Positions 8,293 through 16,474 of a stretch of 64,000 nucleotides of DNA are shown here, piece after piece. The notes beneath the pieces are model-generated. The model was not told the DNA's origin. It ran no database searches and worked only from the letters and a program-made list of their open reading frames with translations. The stretch is from UBA1546 sp049302185 (lineage in GTDB: Bacteria > Nitrospirota > Thermodesulfovibrionia > Thermodesulfovibrionales > UBA1546): positions 1 through 64,000 of the forward strand of contig JBAQLV010000007.1 in assembly GCA_049302185.1 (NCBI GenBank), in the 5' to 3' direction. The translations under genes and the position numbers were made by a program. How positions within the stretch are numbered: position 1 is the first letter of the stretch; each line of letters starts with the position of its first letter.

Positions 8293-8517
8293 TTATGCGA
8301 GCGCAAACGATCTTTTCGGTTCCGGGAGTTTCTTCCCTTGTTTCTGGAGGGCTTCCCTGTGACAGTCAAATGCCTCTTTAGCGTTCTTTATAGCTTCATC
8401 AATGGTGCTGCCGCCGGTGAGGATTTCGGGAATATCAGGGAATCTCACATAAAGCCAATGCTCGTCTTTCTCCTGAGACGGCACAATTACTATCTCATAA
8501 TCTTCTATAGTAAACAT
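8293..8517 (-). CDS. hicB: HicB-family antitoxin
   Basis: A 74-residue HicB-type fold: two beta strands with WLYVRFPDIPEILTGGST, then the helix DEAIKNAKEAFDCHREALQKQGK. It is the short form without a clear C-terminal DNA-binding domain. HicB neutralises the HicA mRNA interferase. It overlaps hicA by 13 bases and is read after it, the usual toxin-first order of hicAB loci. Confidence 0.8.
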   Translation of the reverse strand: MFTIEDYEIVIVPSQEKDEHWLYVRFPDIPEILTGGSTIDEAIKNAKEAFDCHREALQKQGKKLPEPKRSFALA

Positions 8518-8738
8518 TTTCTGATGACCTCCTTTACATCCAGCACATGACAGAACTTCCTTCCGCCGTGCGGCTTGACAAGAGTTATAGTCGCCTCTCC
8601 ATTGGAGAACGAATAATGGCTTCCTTTTATATTGATTATATCATAACCCTTAGTTTTCAACGCCTTGGTTAAATCCTCAAAGTGAACATGCTTAGGATTT
8701 TCTTTTATTTTCTCTATCAGTTTTTCGGCTTTGCTCAA
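8505..8738 (-). CDS. hicA: HicA-family mRNA interferase toxin
   Basis: A 77-residue double-stranded-RNA-binding-like toxin. KGSHYSFSNG carries the conserved catalytic histidine (GSHY, near residue 41), and the end KPHGGRKFCHVLDVKEVIRK matches the family pattern of a basic strand and final helix. HicA cleaves mRNA and tmRNA when freed from HicB. The catalytic residue is intact, so the pair is probably functional. Confidence 0.85.
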   Translation of the reverse strand: MSKAEKLIEKIKENPKHVHFEDLTKALKTKGYDIINIKGSHYSFSNGEATITLVKPHGGRKFCHVLDVKEVIRKCLL

Positions 8739-8882
8739 AACATTTGCCCCACTTCTTTAAGTGGCTTATTATAGCAGAATTAAAGATTCATTAAGCGAGA
8801 TCGAATCGCTGACCAAAAAATGGACTATGTCAGATACTTTTCACGAGAAAACGGGCGCTGTCCACATTTAAAAGGTTTTGTG

Positions 8883-9722
8883 TTATCTATTATATATATA
8901 AATTTTTTCTTTTAAATATATCTCTCCGGTTTGTTCATTATATGCCCAAATCTCTAAGGCTTTTACATTTAAATAGTTAATCTTATAGACCAATTTTATC
9001 GGATTGCTTAGTGTGGGTTCACTATAATCTAGACCATCAAATACTATAGGACCATATTGAGAATTTATTTTACATATAATTAGAAATGCCAGTTTTTCTT
9101 TCAAAAATTTAGCTTTATCTGGAGATATGTTGATGCCCAGTTGATATATCTCGTGTCCATTTCCATTTAGAAACTCCCCTTTCCCATTTACCAATGCGAG
9201 ACCATATTGCAAACTCTGGATTTCTCTTATCCTAACTGAGACGCCAAAGGCATTAGTTCCAATATAAGAACGTTCTGTCAGACGTTTTTCTTTAACTATA
9301 AATGATTCCCGCTTATTATAAAAATCAGCAGACGCATCAACCGGCCTTGTCTCAATTTCAATTCTTAGTAATTGGGAATCTGCATAATAGGTCTGTTGTA
9401 CGCTCCGGCTATCCTCAATCTTAAAGGCGTAGATGTTTTCTGAATTTATTTGTGCAATTCTTTTTTTGTATTCTTCGGTTGTTTCATACTCACCCTTTTT
9501 TGACGCCTTCAACTTTAACAAATTATATGTCTCTTCTATATTATGTCCATTGAAATTTGGAGGAAGTTTTTCTGCGGAGGTGTCAAACGTACCCTTGTAA
9601 TATATTTTCCCACTTGCTTTTGTTACCTTTTTATGTTCCTTATTCGCAAGAGGTTCTTTTGCATGGGATATTCCAGCAAAAAACAGAAATATAAGAATAA
9701 AAAAAAGTCTAATTATCATCAT
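8883..9722 (-). CDS. Secreted hypothetical protein
   Basis: A 279-residue protein with a clear Sec signal peptide: MMIIR, then a run of Leu/Phe/Ile, and a probable cleavage after SHA (residue 21). The mature part has KGEYETTEEYKKRI, a phrase found in several uncharacterised envelope proteins, followed by beta-rich sequence. The gene is markedly AT-rich compared with its neighbours, and the intergenic sequence on both sides is empty, which suggests an imported gene. I do not recognise a function. Confidence 0.6.
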   Translation of the reverse strand: MMIIRLFFILIFLFFAGISHAKEPLANKEHKKVTKASGKIYYKGTFDTSAEKLPPNFNGHNIEETYNLLKLKASKKGEYETTEEYKKRIAQINSENIYAFKIEDSRSVQQTYYADSQLLRIEIETRPVDASADFYNKRESFIVKEKRLTERSYIGTNAFGVSVRIREIQSLQYGLALVNGKGEFLNGNGHEIYQLGINISPDKAKFLKEKLAFLIICKINSQYGPIVFDGLDYSEPTLSNPIKLVYKINYLNVKALEIWAYNEQTGEIYLKEKIYIYNR

Positions 9723-9896
9723 GTGTACACACCACTAATCTTATGATTTAATTGTTTTGCTCTTATCAACGCCAGCCTTCGCCTGTTTTTTTATTTTCTG
9801 AATGCGCTGATTGCTATAATCTATAATCTCCTCTGCTATATAGTCAAGGTTAGAAAAAAATTTTGTCAAGGCAAAGGAGAAATGTCGTAAATCTTA

Positions 9897-9926
9897 TGTA
9901 AACCGATAACCGACTTTTAGTTGACA
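9897..9926. promoter_or_regulatory. Probable BirA operator upstream of bioB
   Basis: The half-site TGTAAACC (9897-9904), 14 bases, then AGTTGACA (9919-9926) fit the known biotin-repressor operator pattern TGTNAACC-N14/16-GGTTNACA with one mismatch. The right half overlaps a TTGACA hexamer at 9921-9926, so a bound BirA would block the promoter of bioB-bioW. No birA gene is in the window. Confidence 0.6.
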
Positions 9927-9955
9927 ATTCATGCGCCTTTCCTGAAAAATAACCC

Positions 9956-10918
9956 ATGATTGACAACCTGAGAGACAGGGTTATAAGCGGCCAATCTATA
10001 ACAAAAGCAGAAGCCGTTCAAATAAGCGCACTCCCAAAAACAGAGATGTTTGACCTTTTTGCCGCAGCTAACAGAATACGGCAAACGTTCAGAGGAGACT
10101 CTGTTGACCTCTGTGCAATAGTCAACGCAAAATCAGGCGCATGCCCTGAAGATTGTTCTTACTGCGCCCAGTCTTCAAGGAGCAAGACTGAAACAGCCAT
10201 TTACCCTCTCATCAATAAGAGCGCTGTAATTGAAAAGGCAAAAGAAGCGAGGGATGCAGGCGTAAAAAGATTCTGCATTGTCACAAGCGGAAGAAAGACA
10301 GGGAAAAACGAACTGAAAGAGATATGTTCGATGATAAACGATATAAGGGAAATTGGGCTGCTGCCGTGTTCAACGCTCGGTCTGCTTAACAAAGATGAAC
10401 TTAAATTTCTAAAAGACAGCGGTCTTGAGAGATACCACCACAATCTTGAAACATCCGAGAGATTCTTTCCTGAAATATGCAGAACCCATACATACAGCGA
10501 TAAACTGAACACTATAGATGCAGCCATGTCAGCAGGCATTTCTGTCTGCTCCGGCGGTATATTCGGAATTGGTGAGACATGGGAAGACAGGATTGACATG
10601 GCTTTTACGCTAAAAAAACTGCCCATAGCTTCTGTTCCGATAAACTATCTTATTCCTGTCAAGGGTACACCGCTGGAAGAACAGGACATGCTCAATCCCT
10701 TTGAAGCCCTAAAAATCGTGAGCCTTTATAGGTTCATTCTTCCGCAAAAGGAGATACGCATATGCGGGGGAAGAATGCAGGTTTTAGGGGAATTTAATTC
10801 AATGGTTTTTATGGCAGGAGCAGACTCTCTCCTTACAGGAAATTATCTTACAACAACAGGCAGGACATTCAGTGACGACCAGCTGCTAATAAAGGATTAC
10901 GGGCTTAGGACAGGCTGA
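9956..10918 (+). CDS. bioB: Biotin synthase
   Basis: A 320-residue radical-SAM enzyme that inserts sulfur into dethiobiotin. The radical cluster motif CPEDCSYC occupies residues 63-70, and the BioB-specific context GDSVDLCAIVNAKSGACPED and the later YHHNLETS, CSGGIFGIGE and RICGGR phrases are all present. Length is normal. It is followed after one base by bioW and preceded by the BirA-like operator. Confidence 0.95.
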   Translation: MIDNLRDRVISGQSITKAEAVQISALPKTEMFDLFAAANRIRQTFRGDSVDLCAIVNAKSGACPEDCSYCAQSSRSKTETAIYPLINKSAVIEKAKEARDAGVKRFCIVTSGRKTGKNELKEICSMINDIREIGLLPCSTLGLLNKDELKFLKDSGLERYHHNLETSERFFPEICRTHTYSDKLNTIDAAMSAGISVCSGGIFGIGETWEDRIDMAFTLKKLPIASVPINYLIPVKGTPLEEQDMLNPFEALKIVSLYRFILPQKEIRICGGRMQVLGEFNSMVFMAGADSLLTGNYLTTTGRTFSDDQLLIKDYGLRTG

Positions 10919-10919
10919 G

Positions 10920-11738
10920 ATGTGGAGCATTCGTATGCGGGCATCAAGAGCTATCGGCCATCAGCTATCAGTTGTCGGCATCAAAAAACTCAAAATCAGA
11001 AAAACTCTAAACTCTCAACTCTCAACTCTAAACTCTGAGCATATATCCGGAGCTGAGGGGATATACGAAAAATCAGAGATACAAAAAGTCTGCAAGAAAT
11101 ATATCAAAAGGGCTTTAACCCATCCCAGAGGCGAACCTGACGAGATTGCAATCACAATTGAAAAAATAAGGCAGAAGCCGAAAACAATTCTCTTGCTGCC
11201 TGTCATCACGCTTGACTGCAACTCTCCTGAGAAAGCAAGGAAAATCATAACACAGAAATTAGAATCTCTTGGCATTTCAAAAAAAGCCATTGACAATGGA
11301 TTTGTTGTTCTGAATTCAAAAAAGACAATGCGGGGCGCATCGCTAATACTCCTGAAATCAGGAGCACGCGTTGAACCCGACAAGGAAAGAGGCGTAAGAG
11401 TCTCAAGAATGGGAATTGAAAAATCAACTGAAAAAAATCTATCAGAAAAACTGTCAAGAGCAAAGATAAATACAACCCGCCTCAGGCGGGTGAAAGAGGC
11501 TTTAGTTCTTGCATCAAAGGCGGCATCATGGCCTGATGTTATCGCAGAGGTCTGCATCTCCGATGACCCTGATTATACTACCGGTTACATCGCATCAAAG
11601 GAATTCGGATATCTGAGGATACCGAATATCAAGAGAGAAAAGAAAATGCACGGAGGCAGGGTATTCTTTATCAGGGAAACTGCTGATATTGCCGGCTTAA
11701 TCTCTTATTTGGAAAGAAAACCTGCTATCATTATATAA
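10920..11738 (+). CDS. bioW: 6-carboxyhexanoate-CoA ligase (pimeloyl-CoA synthetase)
   Basis: BioW makes pimeloyl-CoA from pimelate for biotin synthesis. Diagnostic phrases are SIRMRAS at the start, HISGAE, GVRVSRM, RVKEALVLASKAA, and SDDPDYTTGYIASKEFGY, with FFI near the C-terminus. Between RMRAS and HISGAE the protein carries about 31 residues (10-40) encoded by tandem short repeats; the Bacillus enzyme has about 10 there. The reading frame is otherwise intact. The start directly follows bioB. Confidence 0.9.
   Translation: MWSIRMRASRAIGHQLSVVGIKKLKIRKTLNSQLSTLNSEHISGAEGIYEKSEIQKVCKKYIKRALTHPRGEPDEIAITIEKIRQKPKTILLLPVITLDCNSPEKARKIITQKLESLGISKKAIDNGFVVLNSKKTMRGASLILLKSGARVEPDKERGVRVSRMGIEKSTEKNLSEKLSRAKINTTRLRRVKEALVLASKAASWPDVIAEVCISDDPDYTTGYIASKEFGYLRIPNIKREKKMHGGRVFFIRETADIAGLISYLERKPAIII
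10947..11039. repeat. Short tandem repeat tract inserted in frame in bioW
   Basis: The tract has two parts: a copy of GCCATCAGCTATCAGTTG-type sequence, then tandem ACTCTCAACTCTAAACTC-type heptads. Such sequence is typical of intergenic short repeats, yet here it encodes residues 10-40 of BioW without breaking the frame. Confidence 0.7.
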
Positions 11739-11799
11739 TCAATAAAAAACAGCGGATGGAAACAAAAAACGATTGAGAGAAAAAACCTCTCCGATACAG

Positions 11800-12753
11800 A
11801 TGAAACAAACTATATTCCTCATAGGTAATCCCGCAGCAGGCAGGAATGCTCTGAGGAAAATCAATGAAGCGGCAGCAATTATTAAAAACAGGGGACACGA
11901 TGTTGAGATGCTGCTGACCGGAAAAAGAGGCGATGCTGAGTCATTCGCAAGGCAGATTAGTCGGCAGTCAGCAGTCGAGAGTCACCCCCCCACTGTCCCC
12001 CCCTTAGTAAGGGGGGGATTGAAAGGGGGGTATTCAAACCCAGAATTTTTAGTTATCGCTGCAGGCGGTGATGGAACATACAATGAGGTGATTAACGGCA
12101 TTGCCTGCACCAACATACCAATGGCGATACTCCCTCTCGGAACAACAAATGTCCTTGCTAAAGAACTCAACATACCCGAAGATGTAGAGAAGGCTGTTGA
12201 TATTGCCCTGAATGGCAAAATACATACTATCTGCCTTGGGAAAATAACTAGTAATCCCCCCTCACTCCTCACTCGTCACTTTTTACTGATGGCAGGGATT
12301 GGATATGACGGCGAAACAGTTTATGGAATAAAGAAGGGGCTTAAAAAATACTCAGGAAAAGGAGCATATATTCTGAGCGGGCTAAAGACACTGCTTAGAT
12401 GGGCGCCTGATAAATTGACCTTCACCATGGACGGCAAATCCTGTGAAGGATACTCTGCAATAATCTGTAAGACATCAAAATATGCAGGCAATTTCAGGAT
12501 TGCGCCTGATGCAGATATAAACAAAAACAATCTTTACGCCTTCATCATGCATAGCAGAAACAGGCTGGATATTCTTAGATATATTTCCGGGATACTTACG
12601 AAAAAACACCTTAAGTTTAAAGACATAACATATCAGCAGGCAGAGAATATTGAAGTCAAGGGCAATGCACACATACAGATAGACGGAGATTATTTCGGAA
12701 TGACACCGGCAAAAATTGAGATTGTGCCTGACGCTCTGAGGCTTGTATATTAG
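11800..12753 (+). CDS. Diacylglycerol/lipid kinase family protein
   Basis: A DAGK-catalytic-domain protein of the YegS/BmrU type. NPAAGR at residues 10-15 and AAGGDGTYNEV at about 87-97 are the nucleotide-binding motifs, followed by PLGTTNVLAKEL. It should phosphorylate a lipid or related alcohol on the inner membrane face. The ATG at 11800 (MKQTIFLIGNP) is preferred to the TTG at 11773. Two repeat tracts interrupt the usual sequence in frame, at residues about 55-80 and 149-160. Confidence 0.82.
   Translation: MKQTIFLIGNPAAGRNALRKINEAAAIIKNRGHDVEMLLTGKRGDAESFARQISRQSAVESHPPTVPPLVRGGLKGGYSNPEFLVIAAGGDGTYNEVINGIACTNIPMAILPLGTTNVLAKELNIPEDVEKAVDIALNGKIHTICLGKITSNPPSLLTRHFLLMAGIGYDGETVYGIKKGLKKYSGKGAYILSGLKTLLRWAPDKLTFTMDGKSCEGYSAIICKTSKYAGNFRIAPDADINKNNLYAFIMHSRNRLDILRYISGILTKKHLKFKDITYQQAENIEVKGNAHIQIDGDYFGMTPAKIEIVPDALRLVY
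11962..12039. repeat. Palindromic C/G-run repeat inserted in frame in the lipid kinase gene
   Basis: CCCCCCCTTAGTAAGGGGGG is the core of a near-perfect palindrome, flanked by GTCGGCAGTCAGCAGTC-type repeats and a second G-run. It is translated as a PPLVRGGLKGG peptide immediately before the conserved AAGGDGT motif. A close relative (PPLVKGGRGDF) sits in the helicase gene at 34847-34892. Confidence 0.72.
12244..12279. repeat. Short tandem tract inserted in frame in the lipid kinase gene
   Basis: CTCACTCCTCACTCGTCACT is a heptad-like tandem run translated as SNPPSLLTRH between LGK and the conserved FLLMAGIGYDG. A longer relative of the same CACTCGTCACT unit occurs at 51904-51937. Confidence 0.6.
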
Positions 12754-12768
12754 ATGCGGGATTACCCC

Positions 12769-13368
12769 TTACTGCTTCTTCTTTAACAATGCTTCCATTT
12801 TTTCGTGGAATGAAAGAAGGGCTTCTCTCAGTTTATCCTTTGAAACATGCTCCTTCTCAATAAGCGCCATAACATGCAGCAATTCAGAATCAATGCTTTT
12901 ACGAAAGCCGTCTCTATCAAAGGATTTCTTCTCAAACTCGTCCAGCATCTTGTTCACTTCTAAAACAAACGACCTGACATAGAAGTCATCGCTGTTGCGT
13001 ACAGAAAGCCGTCTGTGGTAATTGCCTGTCAGTATAAGTTTCATCTCCATCTTTAATCTCTCAAACGGGCCGATAAACCTGTGCGTGAAAAACAGGGCCA
13101 ATACAACAACAATAATCACATAACCCAAAAACACGGCTATAAAAGAAAAAACTCCATGCTCTATCCTCGCGCCAAGTTCTTTGGTTAAATACGCAAAGAT
13201 GATTCCTACAAGAAGCGACCAGATAACTATGAGCGAAATTGAAAGGCGCAGTTCTTTCGCCATAAAAAATCTCTGTTTAATCTCTCTCGCCTTCCTCTTT
13301 TCCATCATAAATATTCTATCATTAAACATGAGATTATTATCAAGAATTATTCTTTTAAGCCCATCCAT
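12769..13368 (-). CDS. Membrane protein with two transmembrane helices and a HAMP-like linker
   Basis: A 199-residue protein. Two hydrophobic segments at about residues 42-62 and 74-94 are followed by RFIGPFERLKMEMKLILTGNY, which resembles a HAMP domain (Pro and Glu in the first helix). No kinase, cyclase or chemoreceptor output domain follows; the C-terminus is charged and helical. It may be a signalling partner protein or a truncated receptor. The start is uncertain because several in-frame Met codons precede the first helix. Confidence 0.55.
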   Translation of the reverse strand: MDGLKRIILDNNLMFNDRIFMMEKRKAREIKQRFFMAKELRLSISLIVIWSLLVGIIFAYLTKELGARIEHGVFSFIAVFLGYVIIVVVLALFFTHRFIGPFERLKMEMKLILTGNYHRRLSVRNSDDFYVRSFVLEVNKMLDEFEKKSFDRDGFRKSIDSELLHVMALIEKEHVSKDKLREALLSFHEKMEALLKKKQ

Positions 13369-13384
13369 GCTTTATAATTAATAC

Positions 13385-13915
13385 ATGCATAGAAGATGTC
13401 TGAAGACAAGCACGCTATTCACAATATTAATTGCAATACTGCCTTACAGTCTCTGCGCTTACGGCAGCTCCCTGGCATTTGGCGATCAAGGGCATGTCAG
13501 AGTTATTAAAGCGCATGACGGTGATACTGTAAGCGTAATTCTAAACGGCAGGAAGGAAAAGGTAAGATTGATAGGCATAGACGCTCCGGAAATCAAACAA
13601 AGACCGTGGGGGACAAGGGCAAGAAAACACCTTGAAAAAATGCTGACAGCGTCTAACCGTACAGTCATCCTTGAATTTGATGTGGAAAGAAGGGACAAAT
13701 ACGGAAGGCTCCTCTGCTATGTATATTCAACTGACAAAAATATGATAAACCTTCAGATGCTGAAACACGGTTACGCAGTGCTCCTTACCATCCCGCCAAA
13801 TGTACGCCATGTTGATGAATTCAGAAAAGCACAGCACAATGCCCGTGAACAAAAACTTGGCATATGGGGCAGCAGCACACCTTCTGAATTCAGGGAAAAA
13901 CATCCGAGAAATTAA
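13385..13915 (+). CDS. Secreted thermonuclease-like (SNase) protein
   Basis: A 176-residue staphylococcal-nuclease-fold protein with an N-terminal hydrophobic signal of about 25 residues. AHDGDTVSV, KVRLIGIDAPE and RDKYGRLLCYVY contain the expected calcium-binding Asp, the catalytic Arg and Glu pair, and the second Arg. It should cleave nucleic acids outside the cytoplasm. It diverges from the membrane protein at 12769-13368, with 16 bases between the starts. Confidence 0.87.
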   Translation: MHRRCLKTSTLFTILIAILPYSLCAYGSSLAFGDQGHVRVIKAHDGDTVSVILNGRKEKVRLIGIDAPEIKQRPWGTRARKHLEKMLTASNRTVILEFDVERRDKYGRLLCYVYSTDKNMINLQMLKHGYAVLLTIPPNVRHVDEFRKAQHNAREQKLGIWGSSTPSEFREKHPRN

Positions 13916-13933
13916 CTGAAGCACCCCTGTCTC

Positions 13934-13962
13934 TTGACTTTAGGTTTGCTGACGCATAAAAT
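13934..13962 (+). promoter_or_regulatory. Probable promoter of the arsenic/redox operon
   Basis: TTGACT (13934-13939) and TAAAAT (13957-13962) with a 17-base spacer lie 25 bases before the permease ATG. The -10 region is followed by an AT-rich near-palindrome (TATAGTTTATATATA), a candidate site for the ArsR regulator encoded downstream. Confidence 0.5.
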
Positions 13963-13986
13963 ATAGTTTATATATAAGGCCTGTGT

Positions 13987-14934
13987 ATGCTCAAAGAATT
14001 TGCTGAATATTTAACTTACGATATAGTTCGATTGGAGCAGGGGCGTCTTGCTGACGCACTTGTTTTTTTCATCTATGACACTATAAAGATATTCTTCCTC
14101 CTCTCTATTGTCATTTTCTTCATATCAATTCTCAGAAGTTACTTTCCGCCTGAAAAAACAAGACGCATACTTTCGCATAAAAAAGAATTTATAGGAAATA
14201 TCCTTGCAGCCTTACTTGGAGTTGCGACTCCGTTCTGTTCGTGTTCTGCAGTGCCATTGTTCATCGGTTTTGTCGAGGCCGGCGTTCCTCTTGGCGTTAC
14301 ATTCTCATTTCTTATTGCATCGCCCATGGTTAATGAGATCGCAGTTGTGCTCTTGTGGGGCTTGCTCGGATGGAAACTTACCGCGCTTTATATTGGAACA
14401 GGGCTAATTGTTGCAATACTGAGCGGTATCATTATCGGAAGATTACGGCTCGAAAAGTGGGTCGAAGAATATGTATATAAAATCCACACTGCTGAGAATC
14501 TTGAGACACCAAACCGTACATTCAGGGAAAGAATTGAATACGCACGGCAAAATACAATCGATATCCTGAAGCGAATCTGGCTCTTTATTCTTATTGCGAT
14601 CGGCATCGGCGGCTTTATCCATGGATACGTTCCAGAGGACTTTTTGCTCAAATACGCAGGACCTGACAATCTGTTTGCAGTTCCCATAGCAGTTATTATC
14701 GGAATTCCTCTCTATTCGAATGCAGCCGGAGTCATCCCTATTGTCTCAGCCTTAATCAGCAAAGGACTTGCTGTTGGCACAGTGCTGGCCTTTATGATGG
14801 CAGTGACAGCTTTATCACTGCCTGAGATGATAATTTTGAGGAAAGTAATAAAACTGCCTCTGCTCGGCGTATTTGTCGGGATTATGACGGTAACTATAAT
14901 AGCTGTCGGCTATTTATTTAATGCGCTTTTATAG
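13987..14934 (+). CDS. Permease of the UPF0718/ArsP family
   Basis: A 315-residue polytopic membrane protein with about eight helices. TPFCSCSAVPLF near residues 80-91 is the family signature, with the paired cysteines that ArsP uses to bind trivalent organoarsenicals; ASPMVNEIAVVLL follows. Family members export methyl- or aromatic arsenite, but other substrates are proposed for paralogs. First gene of a same-strand run of metal and thiol genes, which supports an arsenic role. Confidence 0.8.
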   Translation: MLKEFAEYLTYDIVRLEQGRLADALVFFIYDTIKIFFLLSIVIFFISILRSYFPPEKTRRILSHKKEFIGNILAALLGVATPFCSCSAVPLFIGFVEAGVPLGVTFSFLIASPMVNEIAVVLLWGLLGWKLTALYIGTGLIVAILSGIIIGRLRLEKWVEEYVYKIHTAENLETPNRTFRERIEYARQNTIDILKRIWLFILIAIGIGGFIHGYVPEDFLLKYAGPDNLFAVPIAVIIGIPLYSNAAGVIPIVSALISKGLAVGTVLAFMMAVTALSLPEMIILRKVIKLPLLGVFVGIMTVTIIAVGYLFNALL

Positions 14935-14945
14935 GAGGTGTATCT

Positions 14946-15395
14946 ATGAAAACACTAATTATTGAATGGCAGCGCTTACTTGATGAACGTAATAAGACGT
15001 GCCCGAGGTGTGGTTCAACGGAGCAGGAGGTTGAAAAGGCGGTGCAGAGTCTGAAACCGGTCCTCAATTCTGCGGGGATTGATGTCAGCCTGGTGAAAAA
15101 GGCAATCGATCCCGAGAGGTTCAAAAAAGATGTTTTGCAGTCGAATAAAATCCTGATTGCAAGAAAGACCCTTGAGGAGTGGCTGGGTGCGGGAACTGGG
15201 CAAAGTCCTTGCTGTGAGGTTTGTGGCGATGCAGAATGCAGAACTGTTGAATATGCTGATCAGACCCATGAAACTATCCCGGCTGATTTGATCGTCAAGG
15301 CAGGGCTTCTTGCAGCATCACAGGTCTTTAATGTGAAACTGCCTCAAGTGGATCAGCGAAAATCAGCAATTAAGCTATTATCCAAAAAGTGCTGA
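14946..15395 (+). CDS. DUF2703-like cysteine-rich protein
   Basis: A 149-residue protein with CPRCGST near residue 19, PCCEVCGDAEC near 88-98 and a terminal Cys. This resembles DUF2703 proteins that accompany arsenic and heavy metal genes. The many cysteines suggest metal or metalloid binding, with a thioredoxin-like core (IIEWQRLLDERNKTCPRC). It has the ribosome binding site AGGAGGTG and starts 11 bases after the permease stop. Biochemical function is unknown. Confidence 0.72.
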   Translation: MKTLIIEWQRLLDERNKTCPRCGSTEQEVEKAVQSLKPVLNSAGIDVSLVKKAIDPERFKKDVLQSNKILIARKTLEEWLGAGTGQSPCCEVCGDAECRTVEYADQTHETIPADLIVKAGLLAASQVFNVKLPQVDQRKSAIKLLSKKC

Positions 15396-15423
15396 GAGTA
15401 AATGACAGGAGGAGGATTCTATT

Positions 15424-15663
15424 ATGGATATCAAAGTATTAGGTCCCGGCTGTGCGAACTGTCACAGGATGGAAGAGATGGCAAAAAAAGCTGCGGCAGC
15501 TTTGGGCATCGAAGTAAAGATTGAAAAGATTACTGACATTGCAGAGATAATGAAGTATACGATGTCAACTCCCGGTCTTGTGATAAACGGCAAACTAAGA
15601 CATTCAGGCAAACCTTTACCAGACATTGAAAAGGTGAAGGAACTGATCAGGCAAGAGGCGTAA
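15424..15663 (+). CDS. Small thioredoxin-like protein (redox-active disulfide protein 2 type)
   Basis: A 79-residue mini-thioredoxin. GPGCANCHRMEEMAKKAAAALGI carries the CANC active site at residues 10-13, and STPGLVINGKLRHSGKP is the cis-Pro loop. Such proteins are commonly found with ArsP or UPF0718 permeases. Probable role: delivering reducing equivalents to or from the Cys-rich neighbours or arsenate reductase. Ribosome binding site AGGAGGA is 7 bases upstream. Confidence 0.82.
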   Translation: MDIKVLGPGCANCHRMEEMAKKAAAALGIEVKIEKITDIAEIMKYTMSTPGLVINGKLRHSGKPLPDIEKVKELIRQEA

Positions 15664-15669
15664 CCATCC

Positions 15670-16047
15670 ATGGAAACAATCCTCACAATATTTAAGGCTC
15701 TCTCTGATGAGACAAGGCTGCGGATATTAAAGCTGCTTGAACATGGAGAGATGTGCGTTTGCGATATTGTCGCAGCTCTGGACATGATTCAGCCAAAGGT
15801 CTCTTTTCATCTCGGAGTGTTAAAAGAAGCAGGTCTTATAAAGGATAGAAAACACGGAAGGTGGATTCATTACAGGCTTGATGACTCGGATATGTTCAAA
15901 AGGTCTTTAATTCTGTCTGTGCTTGAAAGAACATCTAATGCTGCCGCCGCAGAGGATAAAAAACGGCTTGAGAGGTTTCTGAAGAGCAAAAACACAAAAA
16001 CAGATTGCATCAATCTTAAAAATACCGCGAGAGGTAATCATGCTTAA
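15670..16047 (+). CDS. arsR: ArsR-family transcriptional repressor
   Basis: A 125-residue winged-helix repressor. EMCVCDIV near residues 27-34 contains the Cys-x-Cys As(III)-binding pair of canonical ArsR, and the recognition region reads QPKVSFHLGVLKEAGLI. It should release DNA when As(III) or Sb(III) binds. The gene overlaps arsC by 8 bases. The likely target is the promoter at 13934 or the gaps inside the run. Confidence 0.88.
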   Translation: METILTIFKALSDETRLRILKLLEHGEMCVCDIVAALDMIQPKVSFHLGVLKEAGLIKDRKHGRWIHYRLDDSDMFKRSLILSVLERTSNAAAAEDKKRLERFLKSKNTKTDCINLKNTARGNHA

Positions 16048-16474
16048 AGTAATGTTTCTGTGCACGGGGAATTCCTGCAGAAGCCAGATGGCGGAAGGGC
16101 TTGCAAGGGAATTCGGTAGTGGCTTAATAGAACCATTCAGCGCAGGGCTTATGGCTGCCGGCTTGCATCCAAGAGCTGTTTCGGTAATGAAAGAGATAGG
16201 AATAGACATATCAAAACAAAAATCAAAAGGCATAGACGAATCTCTCTTGAAAAAAATGGATATTGTCATCACTCTATGCGGCAACGCAGAAGAATCTTGC
16301 CCATGGACTCCGCCTGAGATAAGGCGCATCCACTGGCCGATAGCTGACCCTGTCGGGACCATCGGTTCTGAGGAAAAAATCATGAATGAGTTCAGAAAAA
16401 CAAGAGATGCGATAAAAGATAAGATTGTTCGATTTATTATAGAGGAGGTAAGAGATGCTCAGAGGATTGCTTGA
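16040..16474 (+). CDS. arsC: Arsenate reductase, thioredoxin-coupled type
   Basis: A 144-residue low-molecular-weight phosphatase-fold enzyme. FLCTGNSCRSQMAEG at residues 6-20 is the P-loop with the nucleophilic Cys, and ITLCGNAEESCP contains the two further cysteines used for the disulfide relay to thioredoxin. It reduces arsenate to arsenite for export by ACR3, which starts 20 bases before its stop. Matches the S. aureus/B. subtilis ArsC class rather than the glutaredoxin class. Confidence 0.9.
   Translation: MLKVMFLCTGNSCRSQMAEGLAREFGSGLIEPFSAGLMAAGLHPRAVSVMKEIGIDISKQKSKGIDESLLKKMDIVITLCGNAEESCPWTPPEIRRIHWPIADPVGTIGSEEKIMNEFRKTRDAIKDKIVRFIIEEVRDAQRIA

Noticed and set aside
9742..9867. Open frame of about 40 codons on the minus strand before the secreted protein gene
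   Set aside because: No start codon or ribosome binding site, and the composition is ordinary AT-rich intergenic sequence.
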